DNA of 63,289 nucleotides, from assembly GCA_021777055.1 (NCBI GenBank), contig JAIQZO010000085.1, positions 1 through 63,289 of the forward strand, in the 5' to 3' direction. Every line of letters begins with the position of its first letter. Within the stretch, counting starts at the first letter, position 1. Position numbers and translations under genes: made by a program. Source of the DNA: Candidatus Anammoxibacter sp. (GTDB lineage: Bacteria; Planctomycetota; Brocadiia; Brocadiales; Anammoxibacteraceae). Positions 18,203 to 26,604 of the stretch are shown in pieces. The notes under the pieces are model-generated. The model was not told where the DNA came from. It did not search any database and was given only the letters and a program-made list of their open reading frames with translations.

Positions 18203-19165
18203 TTAACTTGTTAATTCATCTATGTACTTCTTAACGGCAGCCACTGCTTTCGGATGGTACATTCTCACAATATCAACTCCGGACTGAATAAGAGTCGTGG
18301 CTGTAATAGTTTCCCACATTGGCCCCCTATCTTCCTGAGCACCCCACTGGGCAACATCTTCATCTTTTGCTTTTGCCTCTTTCGCACGCCATGCCTCAAA
18401 ACCAACGTTACTGATAACAGGAAATGCCATGAGATTGTCACCGGAAAGGGCCGCCAATCTTTCTCTCTCCTGAATTGAGTATGTATATTCTATCCCATAT
18501 CCAAGCGCGCCAGTAGATTGGAACATAACTATCCTATCAAGGGGAAAACCCAACTCTGAAACAAGAATATTTACCTGTTTACCAATGTTTATATCAAGGG
18601 GCGCCTGAGTTATGATTGAGTGGCCATCTGCAAGACATACAGCTGTAATAACTTTATAATTATCCTGAGCAGCGTAACCCATCAAACACTTTTCGCCTTT
18701 AGCCGCCTCACTAACCTTTGGCATTACCTGATTATCCTTATCATTAAGCTCACAACCCCAGATAATCAAAGGTACATTAACCGCCTCCAACACAGATTTC
18801 ACCGTATCTGCCGCCTCTTCAGGACTTTTATCCCCTTTGTCAGGATGTATACTATCAAGTTTCAAACAGATCAAGTCCGCTCCAAATTCATCAACACATT
18901 TTTTTGCCCATTTAGCAGGTTCGTCTATCACATCTTCAATGGGTTTTCTAAGTATATCCGGCCAATCATTCGGGACATAATCAAGAACATCCATAGCTAT
19001 AGCAGGCCTGTTTCCCGTTTCACCATCACACTCAATGAACGGAACACATTTTGCGCCGCCAACGGTTACGGTCTTTTCCCTGGTGCCCCCTTCTGCTTGT
19101 GTTGCGCCAATAGTCAGCTCTTTAACACTATTAGACCATTTCTCAGCTACAACCGGTAACGCCAT
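18203..19165 (-). CDS. acsD: Corrinoid/iron-sulfur protein small subunit (CODH/ACS delta)
   Basis: The product (about 320 aa) is a TIM barrel with the family's GGAKCVPFIECDGETGNRP segment, DLICLKLDSIHPD, PLIIWGCE and VMFQSTGALGYGIEYTYSIQ. It pairs with AcsC to form the corrinoid protein that carries the methyl group from AcsE to the acetyl-CoA synthase. I choose ATG 19165 (MALPVV), preceded by AAAGGAG at about 8 nt. The alternative at 19192 would have the Shine-Dalgarno inside the gene. It stands between cooC2 and acsE. Confidence 0.92.
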   Translation of the reverse strand: MALPVVAEKWSNSVKELTIGATQAEGGTREKTVTVGGAKCVPFIECDGETGNRPAIAMDVLDYVPNDWPDILRKPIEDVIDEPAKWAKKCVDEFGADLICLKLDSIHPDKGDKSPEEAADTVKSVLEAVNVPLIIWGCELNDKDNQVMPKVSEAAKGEKCLMGYAAQDNYKVITAVCLADGHSIITQAPLDINIGKQVNILVSELGFPLDRIVMFQSTGALGYGIEYTYSIQERERLAALSGDNLMAFPVISNVGFEAWRAKEAKAKDEDVAQWGAQEDRGPMWETITATTLIQSGVDIVRMYHPKAVAAVKKYIDELTS

Positions 19166-19254
19166 CTGTTTTTCTCCTTTAAAAATTACCAAACTAGTTT
19201 AATCAGATTTTTTATTGCAAATATTTTAAAACTCTATAAAAAACATTGAGCAAA

Positions 19255-20022
19255 TCAATTTCCAGCAATTAATTTATCTATCATTGATCCGATGCGCTTA
19301 AATATTTCATTATCCTTAGGAAGCAACTGCATTGGTTTTGCATCGGTTGACAACTCAGTTATGCCATCATTAAACGGTAATTGTTCTAATATCTCCAGGC
19401 CATATTCATCCGTTATTTTCTTTTTTATAGTTTCGTTAACCTTCCCGTTATGTACTCTATTCAGTAGTACAGCCTTTCTCTTAATCTTAATGGGCAACTC
19501 ATCTGTTATACCACTGATTCTATTAATAGTATTAACCCCTACCATTGTAGGTTCGGCTACAATCAAGAGCATATCGACATCATTTGTAGTCCTCCTAGAT
19601 AGGTGCTCCATACCGGCTTCGTTATCTATAACCACAAACGGGTAAGTAGTGGCCGCCTTGTCAAGATACCGCCTTAACAAATTGTTAACATAACAGTAAC
19701 ATTTAGGTCCTTCTGGCCTTCCCATGGTCAAGAGGTCAAAACTCTTGCTTTCAACTATGGATTCTTCTATACAGTAGTCAACATAGTTCTCTTTTGACAT
19801 TCCAACAGGGAAATCCATTTTCTTTTTTATTATGTCTTCCCTTACATCGGAGATGGACTCTTTTACATCAATACCCAACTCAAGGCCAAGGCATGAATTT
19901 GGGTCCGCATCCACCGCAAGAGTTGACTTATTTAACTCTTCTGTCAGGTAACGGACACACAGGGCAGCGATTGTACTTTTACCTGTACCGCCTTTACCAG
20001 AAAAAGCAATAGTATATGCCAT
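19255..20022 (-). CDS. cooC: CooC-type nickel-insertion ATPase (second copy)
   Basis: This 255-residue MinD/ParA-like P-loop ATPase starts with a deviant Walker A, SGKGGTGKST, followed by VDADPNSCLGLELG and IDNEAGMEHLSRRTTNDVD. The Cys in GRPEGPKCYCYVNN (C-x-C type) fits the CooC nickel-binding pair at the dimer interface. In the family it matures the Ni sites of CODH or acetyl-CoA synthase. A second, divergent CooC heads the operon (28566-29342), so one may serve the C-cluster and the other the A-cluster; this split is inference. It starts 5 nt after the activator gene. Confidence 0.88.
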   Translation of the reverse strand: MAYTIAFSGKGGTGKSTIAALCVRYLTEELNKSTLAVDADPNSCLGLELGIDVKESISDVREDIIKKKMDFPVGMSKENYVDYCIEESIVESKSFDLLTMGRPEGPKCYCYVNNLLRRYLDKAATTYPFVVIDNEAGMEHLSRRTTNDVDMLLIVAEPTMVGVNTINRISGITDELPIKIKRKAVLLNRVHNGKVNETIKKKITDEYGLEILEQLPFNDGITELSTDAKPMQLLPKDNEIFKRIGSMIDKLIAGN

Positions 20023-20027
20023 ATAGA

Positions 20028-22010
20028 CTAATCTCCAGAATTAATTTCGTTTAACACAGATGGAAACTCTGCAACATTAGTATGGGGTAAAAAGTTAGAA
20101 GACATGAATTCGTCCATAAACTTATTATTTCCCATAAGATCAAAATAGGTCATGTTGGAAGCAACTTCCCCGGCAGCATAAAATGCATCTTTTGAAAGAA
20201 GCGCAAGCTTAGCACCAGCAGCGGCAGTGTTTCCCACAAAACTGATCTTAGAATGATCCATATCAGGCAGCATACCAATGGTTATGGCACTTCTCACATC
20301 CAGATAGTTACCAAATCCGCCGGCAATATAAACCTTTTCTATATCATTAATACTCATATCCATTGACTTCAAGAGGGTAGAAACGGCCGCATAAATTGCA
20401 GCTTTGGACCTTATGAGATTTGAGATATCTGCTTGCGTTATCACAATATCCGTATTCAGATCAGCATCTTCCTGTTTAACAATAACAAACTCCAGCCCTT
20501 CATCGGTCTCTTTAAGCCTTTGACTATCTATACTTTTTTGAAACTTTCCAGATCGATCAATAATACCAGTGCGCACAAGATTTGCTACACAATCAAGCAG
20601 ACCTGACCCGCAAATACCACGTGCTTTCACATTGTCTATTGTTTTGTATTCTATATCAAAACTACCATTATTCTTTGTAATAGTAATCTTTTCAATAGCC
20701 CCTTTTGCCGCCCGCATACCATGGCGAACATCACTACCTTCAAATGCAGGTCCGGCAGATGCGGAACAACACATCATCCAATCACTATTGCCAAGCACAA
20801 CCTCTCCGTTAGTACCAATATCAATAAAAAGAGAAAGCTCCTCTTTTTCATAAAGTCCCAAGGCAAGAATCCCTGCTGTAATATCACTTCCCACAAATGC
20901 GGCAACACTGGGCATCACATACAAGAGTCCTCTCTTATTTATGGCAATACCAATCTCTGCCGCCCTTATTACAGGGATATTATTGGCAGACGGAATATAT
21001 GGCTCTTTTCTGATATTGGCAGGGTCCAATGCCAACAGAAAGTGGGTCATTGCTGTGTTTCCGGAACATACCACCGCAGTAATATCGTGTAAATTTTTCC
21101 CACTATTCTTAACTAAAAGATTAATCAAGCCATTTATGTCATTCACAACAGAGTCCTGCATGGTATCAAGAGCATCATTCTCAACACTATAGATTATACG
21201 CTGAATATAATCCTCTCCATACTTCATCTGTGAATTATACGTAGCTTCACTGGCAATTGGTTGCAGAGTGTTCAGATCTATCAAATGGGTTACGATGGTG
21301 GTGGTACCCACATCAATGGCAACCCCCAGGTTGCTTATGTTTTCATCACCCTTTTGAACTTCGATTAACTCATTTGTCTTTCCCCTGACACCCATTGTAG
21401 TGGTAACTTTCCAATTACTTTCACGTAGAGCAGCCGGAAGACCTTTCAAGACCCTGTATCCGGTCTGCATAGTATCCGCGTCCACGCCAGTTTTATTACA
21501 AATTGCAAAGTACAACCTTTCATGATCAGCAACATTATCATCCATGGAAGGCACGTCCAGTTCAAGATAATCCCTTCTTATCAGAGGAGAAAGGTCAAAG
21601 CGCGTGGAGCCCTTATCGTCCGAAAGGAAGGATGCAAATCGCTTTGCATCCTGATCAGACAGGATTTTACTACCTTCAAGCCGTGACTCTGTAGGAATAA
21701 GCACCCGAAGGTTATCCAACACCTTTGATCCACAAGCAAGGATGTAATTCTCTTGAATCTCTTCCCGCTTCAGGTTGATCGTCGGTTCGCTATCCACATT
21801 ACCGCTGTCCAGAATCACTTTGCACTTACCGCAGATACCATCGCCGCCGCAAATACTGTTAATATATATCTTTGCTTTATGAGCCGCTTCTAAAACAGTA
21901 GTACCTTTTTTCACCCCAACGGTTACATCATATGGAAGGAATGTAACATTAAAGGTATCAGCGCTGGTTTCCATATCTTCAGGCGTTCCTGATCTCTCTG
22001 ATTTGCACAT
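20028..22010 (-). CDS. Reductive activator of the corrinoid protein (ferredoxin-ASKHA ATPase)
   Basis: The 660-residue product has an N-terminal [2Fe-2S] ferredoxin-like domain (CGGDGICGKCKV, about residues 54-65, with a later Cys in LACGSKV). A long ASKHA ATPase part follows, with GVAIDVGTTTI, FIDIGTNGEVVLGN and VYIAGGFGNYLD. This is the architecture of RACo/RamA-type activators, which use ATP to reduce the inactive Co(II) corrinoid back to Co(I). It lies between acsC and cooC2, where such activators are commonly encoded. The start could be Met1 (22010) or Met13; the ferredoxin domain is intact in both. Confidence 0.88.
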   Translation of the reverse strand: MCKSERSGTPEDMETSADTFNVTFLPYDVTVGVKKGTTVLEAAHKAKIYINSICGGDGICGKCKVILDSGNVDSEPTINLKREEIQENYILACGSKVLDNLRVLIPTESRLEGSKILSDQDAKRFASFLSDDKGSTRFDLSPLIRRDYLELDVPSMDDNVADHERLYFAICNKTGVDADTMQTGYRVLKGLPAALRESNWKVTTTMGVRGKTNELIEVQKGDENISNLGVAIDVGTTTIVTHLIDLNTLQPIASEATYNSQMKYGEDYIQRIIYSVENDALDTMQDSVVNDINGLINLLVKNSGKNLHDITAVVCSGNTAMTHFLLALDPANIRKEPYIPSANNIPVIRAAEIGIAINKRGLLYVMPSVAAFVGSDITAGILALGLYEKEELSLFIDIGTNGEVVLGNSDWMMCCSASAGPAFEGSDVRHGMRAAKGAIEKITITKNNGSFDIEYKTIDNVKARGICGSGLLDCVANLVRTGIIDRSGKFQKSIDSQRLKETDEGLEFVIVKQEDADLNTDIVITQADISNLIRSKAAIYAAVSTLLKSMDMSINDIEKVYIAGGFGNYLDVRSAITIGMLPDMDHSKISFVGNTAAAGAKLALLSKDAFYAAGEVASNMTYFDLMGNNKFMDEFMSSNFLPHTNVAEFPSVLNEINSGD

Positions 22011-22092
22011 AGAATTTACTGAAAAATCTTAAAAAAGACGCTAAGGGTCAGCGAAAAAAATAACTTTACAAAAGTCCCGTAACAATACCAGA

Positions 22093-23430
22093 TTACCAGT
22101 TTGATTTCAGGAATGCAGATAATCCGGAGGCCTCTTTAGGACCAACCAGTATTTCCCAACCCAATTCATCTTTTAGTTTAGCCGACATAATCGCAACCAA
22201 TCCTGGAATAATCAATTTACGGTGTTTTACGCTATCTTCAACTTTTGCATCCTCCATCGCTTTTTTAACAACCTTTTCGTTCAGCTTATCACCAGAATAC
22301 GCGGTTAAAACAGAAGTACCTTCAGTATCCACAGGCAAGATGTAACTGGACACCCTGCTACCCTCTACCTCACCTTCAACTGAATAGTATGTTAATGAGA
22401 AGTTTGTTGTTAATAATAACGGTGCATTTTCATCAGGCTGTCCAACCTCATAGAGTTTAGATTCAACCTGTACAGGTTTCTGCGGATCAGTGTATATATT
22501 CTGTCTGACAGTTAAAAGAGGCATTATCTGCCACGGTTCTATACCGTTAACAACAACAATACCGCTGTATTTGGCAAGATACGCACTAGCATTAGCAGTT
22601 TCCTGGTAAGGATCGTCGCAATTAGTTACGAATGACATCGTAGGATAGCCAAGGGGACGGAAGCTTTTCTTTAAAGCAGCACGTCTAATTGAGGTTAACC
22701 CCTGCAGGTTATCCTTCAAACCTGATCCCGCGTAATCAAGGACTATATCTTCCAGTCCGTCCTTTTTCACTTTCTCTGAAAGTTCTGCCAGTTCATCAAG
22801 TGTTGAGGCACTAACGGCAATGGGACACCCATCTACTTTTGCCAGACCTGCCATGCCATCTACATTAGTACTGTTAACACCGTGAATTAACGGTTTTTTA
22901 TCTGAGCATACTGCCAGAGCAGCCGCCATATTATCAATTGAGGACGAACTAAGGATTAATGAAAGCGCTGTATTCTCACTTACCGTTTTAGCTGCAGCCG
23001 CAAATTTATCAGCACTTCCGCTTTTGTTTATTATTGCAACCATATCAATTTCAATTTCAGTTCCCACTCGTACAAACTTCAACGCATTGATCTTTGCCAA
23101 CCTATCGTTCAGTGCTCCATCATCCAGGTCATCATCTATTGTAACGGCAACCGCAGTCGGATGATAGAATTTCTCTTCATGTCTGAACAAGACGTTCTCT
23201 TCACCTATCTTTACCTCTTTATCACCTTTACCTATAGTTACCAGTCTGATAGGCGGCGCAGATGCCGAACCCAGCTGACTTTTAGACTCTTCACTAACAT
23301 CAGGACACTCATCAATGCTAGCCTTCTTCTGTGCCATCTGCATTGCAAATGCCAGGCAAGTTGGTTTTCCGCATTTTTTACAATTAGTTTTTGGAAGAAG
23401 TTTAAATATATCCAATCCTGTAAGCGCCAT
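22093..23430 (-). CDS. acsC: Corrinoid/iron-sulfur protein large subunit (CODH/ACS gamma)
   Basis: Residues about 15-45 hold the [4Fe-4S] domain (TNCKKCGKPTCLAFAMQMAQ plus a later Cys in DECPD). A TIM-barrel domain follows, and a C-terminal corrinoid-binding domain (about 320-445) contains NFSLTYYSVEGEVEGSRVSSYILP. The protein binds the cobamide that accepts the methyl group from AcsE and delivers it to AcsB. Its length of 445 aa is typical. It is encoded between clpP and the activator gene. Confidence 0.93.
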   Translation of the reverse strand: MALTGLDIFKLLPKTNCKKCGKPTCLAFAMQMAQKKASIDECPDVSEESKSQLGSASAPPIRLVTIGKGDKEVKIGEENVLFRHEEKFYHPTAVAVTIDDDLDDGALNDRLAKINALKFVRVGTEIEIDMVAIINKSGSADKFAAAAKTVSENTALSLILSSSSIDNMAAALAVCSDKKPLIHGVNSTNVDGMAGLAKVDGCPIAVSASTLDELAELSEKVKKDGLEDIVLDYAGSGLKDNLQGLTSIRRAALKKSFRPLGYPTMSFVTNCDDPYQETANASAYLAKYSGIVVVNGIEPWQIMPLLTVRQNIYTDPQKPVQVESKLYEVGQPDENAPLLLTTNFSLTYYSVEGEVEGSRVSSYILPVDTEGTSVLTAYSGDKLNEKVVKKAMEDAKVEDSVKHRKLIIPGLVAIMSAKLKDELGWEILVGPKEASGLSAFLKSNW

Positions 23431-23482
23431 AGCTTTACCATCCTTTCAAAATAAATAATACAGTGCATTCATATAGATCAAA

Positions 23483-24088
23483 TTATTCCTGATCTATATC
23501 TCCCCTTTTCACTATTACCTTACTAATTAACCCGTAATTGAGAGACTCTTCTGCTGACATCCAGAGATTCCGCTTCGTTTCGCTGGCCACCCTTTCAAGG
23601 GTCTGCCCGGTCTCAACTGCTATTAAACTGTTTATTTTCTCACGACATTTTAATATCTCGCCTGCTTCAATTTGTATATCCGACGCTGTGCCTTGAACAC
23701 CTGTAGAAGGTTGGTGTATCAGGATACGGGCATTAGGCAGACTAAACCTCTGACATTTTTCTGACCCGAGAAGGACAATAACCGCGGCACTTGCCGTTAC
23801 ACCTGCACAAATAGTCTTCACAGTAGGTTTAATAAACCTTATCATGTCAAGTATGGCAAACCCGGCATCAGCATCCCCTCCCGGCGAGTTAATAAACATC
23901 TTTATCTCTTTATCAGGATCATCCTGCTCCAGAAGCAAAAGCTGACTCATTATTGATTGTGACAGCTTTTTATCAATAGTATCAGACAGCAATATAGTCC
24001 TTGTCTTTAAAAGCTTGTCAGAAACACCTTCCTCTTTTTTCTTATCATCCTTCTCATCACATTCCTGATTTATGTAATCTATATCCAT
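23483..24088 (-). CDS. clpP: ClpP-family serine peptidase paralogue inside the acs operon
   Basis: The 201-residue protein has the ClpP fold signature: KEIKMFINSPGGDADAG, then GVTASAAVIVLLGS with the nucleophile Ser (replacing the usual GQAASMGA), and ILIHQPSTGVQG with the catalytic His. The third triad position, normally Asp in (T)ERDR, reads TKRN (codon AAT, positions checked in the DNA). Activity may be reduced or altered. It is encoded 29 nt after acsB and 52 nt before acsC with its own GGAGT ribosome site, so it must be co-expressed with the CODH/ACS enzymes. A quality-control role for oxygen-damaged metalloenzymes is possible; this is inference. No Clp ATPase gene lies nearby. Confidence 0.85.
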   Translation of the reverse strand: MDIDYINQECDEKDDKKKEEGVSDKLLKTRTILLSDTIDKKLSQSIMSQLLLLEQDDPDKEIKMFINSPGGDADAGFAILDMIRFIKPTVKTICAGVTASAAVIVLLGSEKCQRFSLPNARILIHQPSTGVQGTASDIQIEAGEILKCREKINSLIAVETGQTLERVASETKRNLWMSAEESLNYGLISKVIVKRGDIDQE

Positions 24089-24117
24089 TTATACTCCATT
24101 GATCATTAATAAATTCA

Positions 24118-26298
24118 TTAAATCATAGGTTCAAGAGACAAAGCAGGGTGATTCATTTTTTCTAAGAACTCAACCACTTCTTCCTCTGTCTGCGCAACTG
24201 TTTCATCTGCAATTTTAGAGACAAAATCGTCATATCCCAACGCCTTAGCTGTCTCATTTATCATATCACCAATCTCATCTTTCAAGGCTTTCGGCATCCA
24301 TACAAGTCTTCCAAGTCCGCCATCAGCTGAGATAAATTTCTTACTGCTCATATAATATTTACTATGCCCCATAAAACCAGGTGTCTGTAAACCACCACCT
24401 ACAGTTCCGGCAAGTGTTGAAAACTTCATACCACAAGGAGTCATCTCCTGGAAATCACGATCAACGGTCATAATTCCGTTAGCCATAGGCAGCATAGCTG
24501 AAATAGCTTCAAAACAACCACAACTAGTCATAGGATCCGTCATCAAACTATACAAACTAACCTTTTCCAGTTCCCTGTTAGAGTTGTTGTAAATAAAGTC
24601 ATTTGTTCCTTCAAATTGTCCAAGCTTATCATCTGAGACCTTACCTTTTTCAATAGGCTGATTAGGTCCGGTAGGCGATATCTCGTACCCAGCTTTTCCG
24701 TCAAGCCAACTGACAGATCCACACAATCCTGATCTCTCAGGTGTAACAACACATACATGAGTAGGCGCAAAACTCTGACATAAGGTACAGCTGTAAAACA
24801 CATTTGCGGTTTCGTCAGACATACCTTTCAGTCTTTCATCCCTGTCATGATAGGCCTTTCTCACCTCCACAAGTTTATTTTCAACATCTTCTTTTTTGGT
24901 AAAGAGAGTTATCTGCACCTTGTCAACTATCGCACTGAAATCTTCATGGAACTTTGAGTGGATAATCGTTCCAATATGTTCTATCCGAAGCCCTGCAGTG
25001 AATGCCTCTTTACTGATTCTATGGCGAATAATATCACGCTGTCCCATATGGAAAAAGCCTTGAGCTTCACCAAGGTAATGGTGCATACGGCGTTCAAAAA
25101 TTGGCTCAAAATCCGACTGCATTTTCCGGCCGGCAGCTTCAACATAGATACCCAGCGCTACACCAGGACCAGCAGGTATTTCATCCAGATCAGGGCCAAC
25201 AACAGTTATCTTTCCGTCTTCTACTTCATTAACATCCTTCGTACACACAAACTCAAATGCAGGAGCTTTAGGACCGCCGATTTCAACCTGCATGTCATCC
25301 TTTCTTATCCTCTCACCCTCAAAAGCAGGTCCGTATGAGACAGGAATGGAGACTTTGGCAACAGATACCTTAAGACCTCTAACCTCAATACACTTCTGTA
25401 CAATTTCATCATGCGGAATATTAGAGACAACATGCTCATATGTACAAACACCTGTAGGAAGTATCTCCGGAATATCTGTATCCGCAATTGTAGGAAATCC
25501 GTAATTAATAGCCCCGGCAGCGTTTGCATACTTCTCGTCATCAACCTCACCCAATGCCAGAACAAACGCGAATATCCTGTTCTTGTTATAAATAAGATTT
25601 TTCCTGAAATCACCCTCTTTAACACCGCCAAATGATAACGCAGCCCTTGAAGCAAAACCCAGCGAGTAAATTGTGGATGTAATCTCTTTACCAAACGGTA
25701 CTAACCTTGTCTCCCATCCCAACTGTACCCCCTCTTCAGCAAGCTGTTCCGCAAATGATATCCCGTTGGTATTAGCAGACATAAAGACATAAAGATTTTT
25801 TTCCTGTAATTCACGTGCAATTTTGACGGCAATTTCATTAGTAGGAGCAGCTCCTACAACAGCCGCAAAACCTGGAGCAGTTCCATCAACAAACTCAATT
25901 CCCCTTTCCCTCAGGATAATATCATCTGCCGCACCAAGGAAGATACCGTTAACAGGATTAGGGCCAACCAGGTATCGGCAGCCTTCGATTATCTCTTCCG
26001 CAAAAAGTGTCGCCATCCCTGCATCTAGGGTATGACCAAGGTATGGAAGATGGTGCTCCCCTTTCGGAATCGGCGGCAACAGACCTTTCGCCTCTTTTAG
26101 TACTTTTTCAAAGTCGTTAAGCGTCTGGACTGCAATCCCTGTCATTGAATAGGTTATGGGGATATAATACCCTGTATTTGGAAACTCTACTTTAGTGTCA
26201 GCCCCTTTTTCTTCTATAGTCTTCTTTAACTTTTCTTCTGCCTGCCCCACTATCTTATGTGCTCCGCGTATAGCGGCAGAACAAATTATTTTTGACAC
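24118..26298 (-). CDS. acsB: Acetyl-CoA synthase (CODH/ACS complex beta subunit)
   Basis: The 726-residue protein condenses CO, methyl-corrinoid and CoA to acetyl-CoA. The A-cluster ligands are visible: FYSCTLCQSFAPTHVC (about residues 505-520), RSGLCGSVSW, and SCGCFEAI further on, which supply the Cys-Gly-Cys nickel site and the cubane Cys. The N-terminal domain that forms the CO channel with CooS is present, so this is the bacterial full-length form, not the short archaeal CdhC. The start is GTG 26298 with AGGAGG about 9 nt upstream. A 306-nt leader with two strong hairpins separates it from cooS. Confidence 0.95.
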   Translation of the reverse strand: MSKIICSAAIRGAHKIVGQAEEKLKKTIEEKGADTKVEFPNTGYYIPITYSMTGIAVQTLNDFEKVLKEAKGLLPPIPKGEHHLPYLGHTLDAGMATLFAEEIIEGCRYLVGPNPVNGIFLGAADDIILRERGIEFVDGTAPGFAAVVGAAPTNEIAVKIARELQEKNLYVFMSANTNGISFAEQLAEEGVQLGWETRLVPFGKEITSTIYSLGFASRAALSFGGVKEGDFRKNLIYNKNRIFAFVLALGEVDDEKYANAAGAINYGFPTIADTDIPEILPTGVCTYEHVVSNIPHDEIVQKCIEVRGLKVSVAKVSIPVSYGPAFEGERIRKDDMQVEIGGPKAPAFEFVCTKDVNEVEDGKITVVGPDLDEIPAGPGVALGIYVEAAGRKMQSDFEPIFERRMHHYLGEAQGFFHMGQRDIIRHRISKEAFTAGLRIEHIGTIIHSKFHEDFSAIVDKVQITLFTKKEDVENKLVEVRKAYHDRDERLKGMSDETANVFYSCTLCQSFAPTHVCVVTPERSGLCGSVSWLDGKAGYEISPTGPNQPIEKGKVSDDKLGQFEGTNDFIYNNSNRELEKVSLYSLMTDPMTSCGCFEAISAMLPMANGIMTVDRDFQEMTPCGMKFSTLAGTVGGGLQTPGFMGHSKYYMSSKKFISADGGLGRLVWMPKALKDEIGDMINETAKALGYDDFVSKIADETVAQTEEEVVEFLEKMNHPALSLEPMI

Positions 26299-26350
26299 GT
26301 TAAAATCCTCCTAATTTTTATACATCCATTTACTTGTTCGTAAGTTACTT

Positions 26351-26492
26351 ATACTTCGCACGATCATAACCTGGCTTACCAAGATCCAATTTATGGTCGT
26401 GCAAAGTATATAAAAAAAAACAGAACACCCTTTTGCCTTTTATCCCATATAAATAATTAATCCCCATACCCCATGAGAAACGGGGTATGGGG
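26351..26492 (-). other. Two hairpins in the cooS-acsB spacer
   Basis: The first hairpin (26351-26369 against 26391-26409) pairs ATACTTCGCACGATCATAA with TTATGGTCGTGCAAAGTAT at 17 of 19 positions. The second (26462-26492) has perfect arms CCCCATACCCC and GGGGTATGGGG with a 9-nt loop and no T-run in the direction of transcription. They could be mRNA-processing or stability elements that set the CooS:AcsB ratio, or partial transcription attenuators. Apart from these the 306-bp spacer 26299-26604 shows nothing. Confidence 0.6.
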
Positions 26493-26604
26493 GAATTTAC
26501 TAAACATAGTGTCTTACGAAAACAGAAAACATAAGCTTGCATCAGACACAAAAAAAGATAATGTAAAGATGGGTAATTTATTAATTTCCCCTTCCCTGAT
26601 ACGA

